From Saccharopolyspora hirsuta (GTDB lineage: Bacteria; Actinomycetota; Actinomycetes; Mycobacteriales; Pseudonocardiaceae), in assembly GCF_008630535.1 (NCBI RefSeq), contig NZ_VWPH01000006.1:372001-436000 (forward strand): DNA of 64,000 nt, read 5' to 3'. Of the stretch, positions 7,619 through 15,034 are shown piece by piece. The notes under the pieces were generated by a model that was not told where the DNA came from, made no database searches, and was given only the letters and a program-made list of their open reading frames with translations. Both the position numbers and the translations under genes were made by a program. Every line of letters begins with the position of its first letter. The stretch's first letter is position 1.

Positions 7619-8949
7619 GGCGCACCGTCGTCCTGGTGGCGCTGGCGGTGACCTCGATGGTCGCGCTGGCGTTCCTCATCCCGTTGGGCCTGATGATCCG
7701 CGAGATGGCCCGGGACCAGGCGATGTCCGACGCCGAGCGGCAGGCCGTCGCGCTCGCCCCGGTGCTGGCCACCACGGACGACCCCGCGCTGGTCGGCAAG
7801 GCGGTGGCCAGCACCCGCGCCGGTCAGCTGGACCGCATCGCGGTGCACCTGCCGGACGGCGGCGTGGTCGGCACCAGCCGGGCTGGTGCGGGTGACGTCC
7901 GACTGGCGCTGGTCGACGCGCGCACCGCGACCGTCGAGGTGCCCGGTGGGGCGGCGTTCGTGCAGCCGATCGCGCTGGACGGCGGGCGCACGGCGGTCGT
8001 CGAGGTCTTCGTGCCGGAGGCCGAGCAGGCCCGCGGCGTGCTGCGGTCCTGGCTGGTGCTCGGCGGGGTCGGGTTGCTGCTGGTCATCGGCTCCCTGCTG
8101 GTCGCCGACCGGTTGGCGGCGCAGATGGTGCGCGCGACGATCCGGCTGGCGGACGCCTCGTCGGCGCTGGGCGCGGGAGACCTCGGCGTCCGGGTGGACC
8201 CCAGCGGCCCGCCCGAGCTGGTGGCGGCGGGCCAGGCGTTCAACACCATGGCGGACCGGGTGCGCCAGCTGCTGGCCGCCGAGCGCGAGATGGCGGCGGA
8301 CCTGTCGCACCGGCTGCGCACGCCGCTGACCGCGTTGCGCCTCAACGCCGAAGCGCTGGGTGACGACCAGGCCGCCGAGCAGACCCGCCTCGCCATCGAC
8401 CGCCTGGAGCGCGAGGTGGACCTGGTCATCACCAGCGCCCGCCGGGCCGGTCCGGGCGAGGACCCGGACTGCGACGTGGCGGCGCTGCTGCGCGAGCGGC
8501 TGGAGTTCTGGTCGGCGCTGGCCGAGGACCAGCAGCGGCCGTGGAGCCTGCGCGGCGCGGACGGATCGGTGCGGGTCCCGGTGCCCGGCACGGAGCTGGC
8601 GGCGTCCGTGGACGCCGTGGTGGGCAACGTCTTCCGGCACACCCCGGAGCGGACCGAGTTCGTGGTGTCGTTGCAGCGCAACGACGGTGTGGTCGGGGTG
8701 ATCGTGGAGGACGCGGGACCGGGCGTGGCGGAGCTGTCCGAGGCGGTGCAGCGCGGCCGCAGCAGCGCCGGGTCGACCGGGCTGGGCCTGGACATCGCCC
8801 GCCGGGTGGCGGAGTCGACCGGCGGGCGCCTGGCGGTGGACCGCTCCAGCCTCGGCGGCGCCCGGGTGTGCATGTGGCTCTGGCAGCGCCCGGCGGCACC
8901 GAGGTCGACCCGCCGCCGTGACCGCCGCCGCACCCGCCCGGCGAGGTGA
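7615..8949 (+). CDS. Sensor histidine kinase
   Basis: 444 residues. Transmembrane segments lie at about 5-27 and 145-165, flanking a roughly 110-residue extracytoplasmic sensor region. A HAMP linker (RLADASSALGAGDLGVRV), the HisKA helix with H232 in DLSHRLRTPLTALR, and a HATPase domain follow. The HATPase domain shows the N box VVGNVFRHTP, G1 VEDAGPGV and G2 STGLGLDIARR. The C-terminus is a basic arginine-rich tail. It phosphorylates the response regulator encoded immediately upstream. The ligand cannot be inferred, and the sensor region has no recognised fold. Confidence 0.92.
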   Translation: MRRTVVLVALAVTSMVALAFLIPLGLMIREMARDQAMSDAERQAVALAPVLATTDDPALVGKAVASTRAGQLDRIAVHLPDGGVVGTSRAGAGDVRLALVDARTATVEVPGGAAFVQPIALDGGRTAVVEVFVPEAEQARGVLRSWLVLGGVGLLLVIGSLLVADRLAAQMVRATIRLADASSALGAGDLGVRVDPSGPPELVAAGQAFNTMADRVRQLLAAEREMAADLSHRLRTPLTALRLNAEALGDDQAAEQTRLAIDRLEREVDLVITSARRAGPGEDPDCDVAALLRERLEFWSALAEDQQRPWSLRGADGSVRVPVPGTELAASVDAVVGNVFRHTPERTEFVVSLQRNDGVVGVIVEDAGPGVAELSEAVQRGRSSAGSTGLGLDIARRVAESTGGRLAVDRSSLGGARVCMWLWQRPAAPRSTRRRDRRRTRPAR

Positions 8950-9066
8950 CCGATACGCGCGGAGGCCAAGTCGTGCCTGACCAGCCGGAACGTGCGCGCG
9001 CAGGTCTTCCCGGGGCCGGGCGACCGCGTCGGCTGATCGTCGGGGGCGGTGGTTACCCTCGCGGAT

Positions 9067-9861
9067 GTGCTGACTGTGTCGAGCGTGAACGTCAACGGCC
9101 TGCGCGCCGCCGCCAAGAAGGGCTTCGTGGAGTGGCTGGCCGCCACCGGCGCGGACGTCATCTGCATGCAGGAGACGCGCGCGGAGCCCGACCAGCTCAC
9201 CGCCGCCGTCCGCGAGCCCGAGGGCTGGCACACGGTGCTCGCGCCCAGCTCGGCGAAGGGCCGCGCCGGGGTGGCGATCTACAGCCGCACCGAGCCCGAG
9301 GCGGTGCGCATCGGCTTCGGTTCGGCGGAGTTCGACGAGAGCGGCCGGTACGCGGAGATCGACCTGCCGGGGCTGGTGCTCGGCAGCCTGTACCTGCCCA
9401 GCGGGGACGTCGGCACGCCGCGCCAGGACGAGAAGGAACGCTTCATGAAGGAGTTCCGCCAGTACCTGGACGAGCTCCGCGAGCGCGCCGCGGCCGACGG
9501 CCGCGAGGTCCTGGTGTGCGGTGACTGGAACATCGCGCACCAGGAGATCGACCTGAAGAACTGGAAGGCCAACCGGAAGGAGGCGGGCTTCCTCCCGGAG
9601 GAGCGGGCCTGGCTGACCGGCCTGTACGAGAGCGGCTACACCGACGTGGTCCGCCACCTCCACCCGGAGGGCCCCGGCCCGTACTCCTGGTGGTCCTACC
9701 GCGGCAAGGCCTTCGACAACGACTCCGGCTGGCGGATCGACCTCCACGTGGCCACCCCGGGCCTGGTCGAGCGCGCGACGTCCGCGGTGGTGGAGCGCGC
9801 CGAGACCTACGACCAGCGCTGGTCCGACCACGCCCCGGTGACCGTGACCTACGACGTGTGA
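9067..9861 (+). CDS. xth: Exodeoxyribonuclease III (AP endonuclease)
   Basis: 264 residues. This is a base-excision-repair enzyme that cuts at abasic sites and trims 3' ends. Signature residues are all present: SVNVNGLRAA (Asn for metal binding), ICMQETRAEPDQL (catalytic Glu), VCGDWNIAHQEIDLKN (Asp/Asn pair), WWSYRGKAFDNDSGWRID, and the C-terminal RWSDHAPVTV (Asp-His). An earlier in-frame GTG is at 9049. I prefer 9067 because a TTACCCT hexamer ends about 8 nt upstream and no SD exists, suggesting a leaderless message. The gene stands alone, convergent with the reductase gene downstream. Confidence 0.92.
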   Translation: MLTVSSVNVNGLRAAAKKGFVEWLAATGADVICMQETRAEPDQLTAAVREPEGWHTVLAPSSAKGRAGVAIYSRTEPEAVRIGFGSAEFDESGRYAEIDLPGLVLGSLYLPSGDVGTPRQDEKERFMKEFRQYLDELRERAAADGREVLVCGDWNIAHQEIDLKNWKANRKEAGFLPEERAWLTGLYESGYTDVVRHLHPEGPGPYSWWSYRGKAFDNDSGWRIDLHVATPGLVERATSAVVERAETYDQRWSDHAPVTVTYDV

Positions 9862-9867
9862 GCGCGG

Positions 9868-10452
9868 TCAGCGCTTCTGGTAGGTCAGGTGGACCACTCC
9901 TCCGGGGAGGGGGTGGGCGCTGGTCAGGTCGAACTGCTCGGGGTGGAAGTCGCCGTCGAACAGGGGGATTCCGGCTCCGGCGACCACCGGGTTGAGCTTG
10001 ATGAGCAGCTCGTCGATCTCCGGGCGCAGGGCGGCCGCCAGCTTCGCGCCGCCGACCAGCCAGATCTTCTTGCCCGGCTCGGCCTTCAGCTCGCGGACCT
10101 TCTCGACCGGGTCCGAGGCGACGAGCTGCACACCGGGGTCCGGGCTCTCGGTCATCGTCCGCGAGAACACGTAGTGCTTCAGGTGGGCGTAGGCGTTGGT
10201 GATGCCCGCCTGCAGGCCGATCTCGTAGGAGCTGCGGCCTTCGACGACGGTGTCGAAGTGCTTCGCCTCGGCGTCGGCGATGCCGAGCGGTTCGCGCAGG
10301 TGCGTGGGGATGATCTCCGGGAGTTCCTCCAGCAGCCGCGGCAGGTACTCCGGCTTCGGTTCCATGAGACCGGTGCTGGCCGGGTCCGAGCGGTCGGGCG
10401 CGGCGATGAAGCCGTCGATCGTGCTGGCCACGCAGTAGGTGAGCTTTCGCAA
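9868..10452 (-). CDS. Dihydrofolate-reductase-like domain protein (RibD C-terminal family)
   Basis: 194 residues. The start is a TTG at 10452 with GGGAGG 5 nt upstream; the longer upstream frame lacks family similarity. The protein begins RKLTYCVASTIDGFIA, the classic N-terminal strand of the RibD_C/DHFR fold. It continues with VVEGRSSYEIG, HYVFSRTM and IWLVGGAKLAAALRPE, the NADPH-binding GG motif. Such proteins are NAD(P)H-dependent reductases of mostly unknown substrate in actinomycetes. It is divergent from a TetR gene 88 bp away and is the obvious target of that repressor. Confidence 0.85.
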   Translation of the reverse strand: MRKLTYCVASTIDGFIAAPDRSDPASTGLMEPKPEYLPRLLEELPEIIPTHLREPLGIADAEAKHFDTVVEGRSSYEIGLQAGITNAYAHLKHYVFSRTMTESPDPGVQLVASDPVEKVRELKAEPGKKIWLVGGAKLAAALRPEIDELLIKLNPVVAGAGIPLFDGDFHPEQFDLTSAHPLPGGVVHLTYQKR

Positions 10453-10463
10453 GGGGCCTCCCG

Positions 10464-10520
10464 TTGACCACTCCGGCTGTAGTGCTTCAAATGTAGTACT
10501 ATGGGCGTAGTGGTTGTCAA
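10464..10520. promoter_or_regulatory. Divergent promoter with TetR operator-like dyad
   Basis: The intergenic region holds an imperfect dyad at 10480-10501 (TAGTGCT on one side, AGTACTA on the other, around TCAAATGT). A perfect -35 TTGACA reads toward the reductase gene at 10520-10515 (minus strand), and TTGACC reads the other way at 10464-10469. A repressor bound to the dyad would cover both promoters, as expected for a self-regulating TetR. Confidence 0.45.
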
Positions 10521-10540
10521 GGGCTTTCTCGGAGGAAGGC

Positions 10541-11110
10541 ATGGTGCAGAACCCAGAGCGGCGGATCGCCCTGGTCGACGCGGCGATCGAGGTGCTGGCG
10601 CGGGATGGTGCGCGCGGCCTGACCTTCCGCGCGGTGGACGCCGAGGCGGGGGTGCCCAAGGGCACCGCGTCGAACTACTTCGCCAACCGGGACGACCTGC
10701 TCAACCAGGTCGGCGCGCACATCCACCGGCGGCTCGCGCTCGACCCGGCGGGGGTGGAGGCGGCGCAGCTGCCGCCGTCGCGGGAACTCCTCACCGAGCT
10801 GATGCGCGCGCTCTACCACCACATTTCCGACGACCGCACCGGCTGGCTGGCGCTGCTGGAGCTCCGCCTGGAGGCCACCCGCCGCCCGGAGCTCCAAGCG
10901 GCGCTGACGAGAACCCTGCGCGACAACCTCATGTTGAACGTCGAGGGCCACCGCGAAACCGGAAACCCCGGCGACGACATGACGGTGGTCCTGCTCTACT
11001 ACGCGATGACGGGCCTCATCCTCGAACACCTGACGGTCCCCGAAGTCCTCTCCGGCTACGACGAGGACGACCTGATCGACACCTTCGTCACCCGTTCCCT
11101 CGGCACCTGA
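10541..11110 (+). CDS. TetR-family transcriptional repressor
   Basis: 189 residues, starting at an ATG with GGAGG 5 nt upstream. The N-terminal HTH is clear: RRIALVDAAIEVLARDG, LTFRAVDAEAGVPKGTASNYFANRDDLLNQV. The C-terminal domain (about 70-189) is helical and has no recognised subfamily, though it resembles the TetR_C_33 type. It lies divergently next to the RibD_C-type reductase and most likely represses that gene and itself, with a small-molecule inducer related to the reductase substrate. Confidence 0.9.
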   Translation: MVQNPERRIALVDAAIEVLARDGARGLTFRAVDAEAGVPKGTASNYFANRDDLLNQVGAHIHRRLALDPAGVEAAQLPPSRELLTELMRALYHHISDDRTGWLALLELRLEATRRPELQAALTRTLRDNLMLNVEGHRETGNPGDDMTVVLLYYAMTGLILEHLTVPEVLSGYDEDDLIDTFVTRSLGT

Positions 11111-11111
11111 C

Positions 11112-11630
11112 TCAAGCTCCCAGCAGCTTCAGCAGCTCGTCGCGCTCGGCGTTGTCCCGCAACATGTTCCGTGCTCGCACGAGGTGATCGGTCGCGGCGA
11201 TCTCGATCTCGAAGGCGTTCACCGCGGGGCGTGCGTCGAGGTAGCGGGTTGACCAGTCCGCTACCTGCGACCACGAGTACAACGACCAGCCTTCGCTGGA
11301 AAGCGGAGCGGGGAACCCGCCGGGCCCGCGGCGCGCGGTGGCCAGCAGCCTGACGCTCTCGTAGGTCCGCCCCAGCCGTTCCGCGATGGTGCGCAGCGGT
11401 ACCAGGTCATCGCTCTGCACACCTTCGACTCGGAATCCGGCGCGCTCGCAGTCCTGGATCGCGGTCACGAGTGCTCGGCCGAGGGATGGGGCATCTCGGG
11501 TGAAGTGCACCAAGGTGACCCCGGTCTGGATCTCCACCGTGCCGTCGTCGCAGCCGGCTTCGAACAGCGCGTCCAGCCCTGCGTCATCCGGTTCTCGGTC
11601 GAGGATCAGCGTGAACTCGTGGTTTCTCAT
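11112..11630 (-). CDS. HTH protein, likely antitoxin partner of HicA-like gene
   Basis: 172 residues from the ATG at 11630 (AGGAG 5 nt upstream), which overlaps the upstream stop as ATGA. The N-terminal 75 residues are alpha/beta (EFTLILDREPDDAGLDALF, VTLVHFTRDAPSLGRALVTA), with the general look of a HicB-type fold. Residues near 78-130 hold a winged-helix-like segment (LRTIAERLGRTYESVRLLA, then LYSWSQVADW). This pairing with a HicA-like gene is common in actinomycetes. I infer an antitoxin or autoregulator, presumably binding the twin dyads upstream. It appears intact although its partner is frameshifted. Confidence 0.65.
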   Translation of the reverse strand: MRNHEFTLILDREPDDAGLDALFEAGCDDGTVEIQTGVTLVHFTRDAPSLGRALVTAIQDCERAGFRVEGVQSDDLVPLRTIAERLGRTYESVRLLATARRGPGGFPAPLSSEGWSLYSWSQVADWSTRYLDARPAVNAFEIEIAATDHLVRARNMLRDNAERDELLKLLGA

Positions 11631-11850
11631 CCGCACTCCTGGTGTCTTCGCACGAACTTGCAGATCTCTTTTGCCTGGTTCTCCGGCACCCCGGGGGGCA
11701 CCAGATCGGGAGTCTGCTGCGGCAGTTCGCGCAGATCACGACGCCCCAACGATGCCCCCGGTGTTGCGCCACCACTAAGAACCCGATGCGCTCGGCGTGC
11801 TTGAGCGCATCGGCGATCTGCTTCTTGGGGTGCCGCCCACTGCTGATCAT
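11627..11850 (-). pseudogene. HicA-like toxin gene with a frameshift
   Basis: From the ATG at 11850 the frame reads MISSGRHPKKQIADALKHAE, then HRGHRWGVVICANC. This is the double-stranded RNA-binding-like fold of actinobacterial HicA/YcfA relatives, including the catalytic-type HRGHRWG histidine. The expected C-terminus, VPENQAKEICKFVRRHQECG, is present in another frame. The two meet at a C6G4 run on the minus strand (about 11689-11698). The total length, 224 nt, is one base short of a whole frame. The second frame's stop overlaps the partner start (ATGA), which shows that it is the genuine end. Loss of a base, a sequencing error, or programmed slippage on the C-run are all possible. Confidence 0.65.
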
Positions 11851-11888
11851 GTTGCAAGTGTGCAACGCTGCGTTGTGAGTGTACAACG
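11851..11888. promoter_or_regulatory. Twin dyads upstream of HicA-like/HTH pair
   Basis: GTTGCA-AGTG-TGCAAC at 11851-11866 is a perfect dyad touching the start codon. CGTTGT-N6-ACAACG at 11871-11888 is a second. Two phased dyads right at the start are typical of autoregulated toxin-antitoxin operons. Confidence 0.6.
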
Positions 11889-11908
11889 CTCGATCGGGCG
11901 GTTCCAGG

Positions 11909-13159
11909 TCAGCGGGCGATGAGGTCGTTGAGCGGGGTGCTCGGGTCGGCGAGGGCGTCCGGGTCGACCGCGGTTCCCGAGGTGATCAGGGTTTTCAGCT
12001 GGTCCTGGACGTCCCAGACGTTCACGTTCATCCCCGCCAGGACGCGGCCGCCGTCCAGCCAGAAGGCGATGAACTCGCGGGCCGCCACGTCGCCGCGGAA
12101 GACCACCCGGTCGTACCCGCCCGGGTCGACGTGGCCCAGGTACTCCATGCCGATCCCGCCCGCATCGGGGTCGTACTGGTCGGTGAAGAAGTAGGGCAGC
12201 TCGGAGTACTCGGCGTCGCGGCCCAGCATCGCCGCCGCCGCGGTCGCCGGTTGGTTCAGCGCGTTCGCCCAGTGCTCCACGCGGATCTGCTTGCCCAGCA
12301 GCGGGTTGAAGGCGTTGGCCACGTCACCGGCCGCCACGATGTTCGGGTCCGGGGTGCGCAGCGAGGCGTCCACCAGGACGCCGTTCTGCACCCGCAGGCC
12401 GCTCTGCGCCGCCAGCGACACCTCCGGGTCCACGCCGATCGCGACCAGCACCGCGTCGGCGGGGAGCTCGGTGCCGTCGGTCAGCCGGACGCCGGTCGCG
12501 CGACCGCCCGCGGTGCGGATCTCGTCGACCGCGGTGCCGAAGCGGAACTCGACGCCGTGCGCCCGGTGCAGGTCGGCGAACACCTGGGCGACCTCGGGAC
12601 CGAGCACGCGCAGCAGCGGCAGCTCGGCGGTCTCCACGACGGTCACCGCCACCCCGGCGGTGCGGGCCGCGGCCGTGACCTCCAGGCCGATCCAGCCCGC
12701 GCCGACCACGACGAGCCGTTCGACCCGGGCCAGGGTCCGCTTGATGCGGTCGGAGTCCTCGACGTTCCGCAGGTGCAGCACACCCTCGGCGTCGGCGCCG
12801 GGCACCGGCAGCGAGCGGGGGTGCGCACCGGTGGCGAGCAGCAGCTTGTCGAAGTCGATGCGGTTGCCGTCGCTGAGCTCGACCTGCCGCAGCGCCCGGT
12901 CGATCCGCTGCACCGAGACGCCGAGCTGGAGGTCCACCCGGTTCTCGGCGTACCAGCCCTCCTCGTGCACGTAGGCCGCGTCGAAGCCGCTCTTGCCCAG
13001 CAGGTAGTCCTTCGACAGCGGTGGTCGCTCGTAGGGCCGGTGCGGTTCGTCGCCGAGCAGCGCGATCCGCCCGTCGAACCCCAGCGCACGCAGCGCCTCG
13101 GCGCCCTTGGCCCCGGCCATCCCGGCGCCCACGATCACGAATCTCTCCGAGTCCCCCAC
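11909..13159 (-). CDS. FAD-dependent oxidoreductase, rubredoxin/ferredoxin reductase type
   Basis: 416 residues. The GTG at 13159 has GCGAGG upstream; an in-frame GTG at 13177 is the alternative. The FAD-binding site is FVIVGAGMAGAKGAEALRAL, followed by the family signature RPPLSKDYLLG. The NAD site is LVVVGAGWIGLEVTAAA, and the second FAD motif is NIVAAGDVANAFNPLLG. This matches the BphA4/camphor-reductase class, which passes electrons from NAD(P)H to a ferredoxin or rubredoxin serving a P450 or dioxygenase. No ferredoxin or oxygenase gene is adjacent. It ends 21 bp from the toxin-pair operator region and is probably monocistronic. Confidence 0.9.
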   Translation of the reverse strand: MGDSERFVIVGAGMAGAKGAEALRALGFDGRIALLGDEPHRPYERPPLSKDYLLGKSGFDAAYVHEEGWYAENRVDLQLGVSVQRIDRALRQVELSDGNRIDFDKLLLATGAHPRSLPVPGADAEGVLHLRNVEDSDRIKRTLARVERLVVVGAGWIGLEVTAAARTAGVAVTVVETAELPLLRVLGPEVAQVFADLHRAHGVEFRFGTAVDEIRTAGGRATGVRLTDGTELPADAVLVAIGVDPEVSLAAQSGLRVQNGVLVDASLRTPDPNIVAAGDVANAFNPLLGKQIRVEHWANALNQPATAAAAMLGRDAEYSELPYFFTDQYDPDAGGIGMEYLGHVDPGGYDRVVFRGDVAAREFIAFWLDGGRVLAGMNVNVWDVQDQLKTLITSGTAVDPDALADPSTPLNDLIAR

Positions 13160-13228
13160 GATCGACCTCGCTCCCACCGGTTTCCACTCCGATCGAGCGT
13201 CCGTCCCGGCGTTCCGCCAAGCAACCCA

Positions 13229-13267
13229 AAGGGCACCTCGACCGGCTCGGCCGGTCGAGGTGCCCTT
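13229..13267. terminator. Perfect 18-bp hairpin with 3-nt loop
   Basis: AAGGGCACCTCGACCGGC pairs exactly with its complement at 13250-13267 around TCG. It lies between the subtilase gene (upstream on the minus strand) and the flavoprotein gene, and should stop read-through from the subtilase. Confidence 0.7.
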
Positions 13268-13298
13268 CAGCCATCACCTGTTCGGGGTGGGGAGGACT

Positions 13299-13359
13299 GC
13301 AGTTTCAATTGAAACTGCGGTTCCCCGCAGCCGTGATCGCAGTTTCAATTGAAACTGCG
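13299..13359. repeat. Two perfect TTTCAATTGAAA palindromes after the subtilase gene
   Basis: GCAGTTTCAATTGAAACTGC occurs at 13299-13318 and again at 13339-13358, flanked in the second copy by CG pairs. They lie just after the subtilase stop (minus strand), the usual place for this palindrome family, ahead of the stronger hairpin at 13229. Confidence 0.65.
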
Positions 13360-13370
13360 CTGGCCCGCGG

Positions 13371-14861
13371 TCAGCGCACCGCGTCGAGGGCGTCGATCAG
13401 CCCCGCGCCGTAGAAGCCCGCGCCGCTCTTGCCGCCCGCGCAGACCGCGTCCGGCTTGCCGTCGCCGTCCGGGTCGTAGTTCTGCGGGCACTCCAGGGCG
13501 TCGGCCTGGTTGGCCAGCGCGCCGATCGTCTGCTGGGCGTTCCACTCCGGGTGGGTGCTGCGCAGCAGCGCGACCACACCGGCCGCGTGCGGACCGGCCA
13601 TCGAGGTGCCCTGCATCCAGCCCCAGCCGCCGCCGGGCACGGTGGACAGCACCCGGCCGTTCTGCGACGGGGTGTCCGGGATCTGGTTCTTGTCGCCGCC
13701 CGGGGCGGTCACCGTGATGGACCGCATCCCGTAGTTGGAGTAGTACGACTTCACCGCGTCGACGCCCACCGCGGACACCGACACCACGCCCGGCAGCTCG
13801 CCCGGCAGCACGTGGCACTCGTGCCCGGTCCGGCGGTCCTGCGTGGGGCCGCCGTTGTTCGGGCTGTTGGTGTCGCGGATCGGCTTGGACAGGTCCCAGT
13901 TGCTGTTGCCCGCCGACGTCACGGTCACGACGTCCTTGCTGTTGGCGTAGTCGACCGCCCGGCGCACCGCCTCCGCCGCGGCCCGCTGGTCCGGGTCGCT
14001 GTCGCACCACAGGTACCACGGGTCGACGAAGTAGGAGTTGTTGGTGACGTCGATGCCCTGCTCAGCGGCCCAGATGAATCCGCAGATCGCGTACTCCGGG
14101 TAGATGAACCCGTCGTCGTCGATCAGCCGCACCGAGGCTAGGCGGACGTCCGGCGCGACACCGGTGACGCCGACGCCGTTGCGGGCGGCGGCGATGGTGC
14201 CCGCCACGTGCGTGCCGTGGTCCTGCGTCGGGTCCTGCGGCTGCCAGGCCTCCTGGCGGGTGTCCGGGACGCCCTCGTTGACGCAGCTCACCGACTTGGA
14301 CACGTCCAGGTTCGGCGCGAGGTCGGGGTGCGTCGGGTCGATGCCGTAGTCCAGCACGCCGACGGTGACGTCCTCGCTGCCCTGCGAGATCCGGTGGGCC
14401 TGGTCGACCTTGATCTGCCGCATGTCCCACTGCTCGGGCTCCAGCGGCTCCTGCCCGGCCTGCGCGGCGAACGCCGCGGCGTTGACGGTGCCCTCCAGCG
14501 ATTCCAGACGCGTCGACTGGGCGGGCGGGAGCTGCTCGGCGAGGTTGCGGGTGTTGCCCGCCTGCTCGACCGCGGGCTGGGCGCGCACCGCGTCGGCGAA
14601 GGCCGGGTCGGGGGAGGTCGCCACGACGACCCCGATCTGCGGCCAGCTCTGCACCACGGTGCCGCCGACGGCGCGGACCGATTCCTCGGTCTGCCGCAGG
14701 CCGTCCCCGGTCGGCCCGAGCACGACGAAGTGCGCGGGTGCGGCGGTGCTCGCCGGTGCGGGCTCGGCGGTGCTGATGACGCCGACCGGAACCAGCAGCG
14801 CCAGCGCGAGGGCCGATCCGGCGATGCGCGCCGTCCGTCCCCTCAGTCCTTTGCGTGACAC
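13371..14861 (-). CDS. Secreted subtilisin-family (S8) serine protease
   Basis: 496 residues; GTG start with GGAGG 5 nt upstream. Residues 1-38 are a Sec signal peptide with a basic start and an Ala-rich end. An inhibitor-like propeptide covers about 43-140. The catalytic domain has D171 in VLDYGIDPTHPD (the family usually has DTG or DSG, so Tyr172 is unusual), H215 in DHGTHVAGT, an oxyanion Asn in DVTNNSYF, and S420 in GTSMAGPHAAG. Several cysteines (SCVNEG, AICGF, LWCDSD, HECH) suggest disulfides. It should be an extracellular protease. It stands alone, followed by three hairpin elements. Confidence 0.93.
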   Translation of the reverse strand: MSRKGLRGRTARIAGSALALALLVPVGVISTAEPAPASTAAPAHFVVLGPTGDGLRQTEESVRAVGGTVVQSWPQIGVVVATSPDPAFADAVRAQPAVEQAGNTRNLAEQLPPAQSTRLESLEGTVNAAAFAAQAGQEPLEPEQWDMRQIKVDQAHRISQGSEDVTVGVLDYGIDPTHPDLAPNLDVSKSVSCVNEGVPDTRQEAWQPQDPTQDHGTHVAGTIAAARNGVGVTGVAPDVRLASVRLIDDDGFIYPEYAICGFIWAAEQGIDVTNNSYFVDPWYLWCDSDPDQRAAAEAVRRAVDYANSKDVVTVTSAGNSNWDLSKPIRDTNSPNNGGPTQDRRTGHECHVLPGELPGVVSVSAVGVDAVKSYYSNYGMRSITVTAPGGDKNQIPDTPSQNGRVLSTVPGGGWGWMQGTSMAGPHAAGVVALLRSTHPEWNAQQTIGALANQADALECPQNYDPDGDGKPDAVCAGGKSGAGFYGAGLIDALDAVR

Positions 14862-15034
14862 GCGTCCCTCCTATGGAGACAATGTGTGATCCACCCAGAG
14901 CTATTCGTCGGATTCTGCGCCTGTTTCGGGGATGCCCGGTAGGGCGGAATGGAGTAATTAGCTAGCCGAGAGTGAGCTGTGCGCCACGTGCTTGGCGGCT
15001 GCGCGTCGCGTCGTCGCCGACTTAGAGTCGGTTG

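Noticed and set aside
7567..9831. Long minus-strand open frame across the kinase and exonuclease genes
   Set aside because: It spans two well-supported genes on the other strand and has a composition typical of antisense frames in high-GC DNA.
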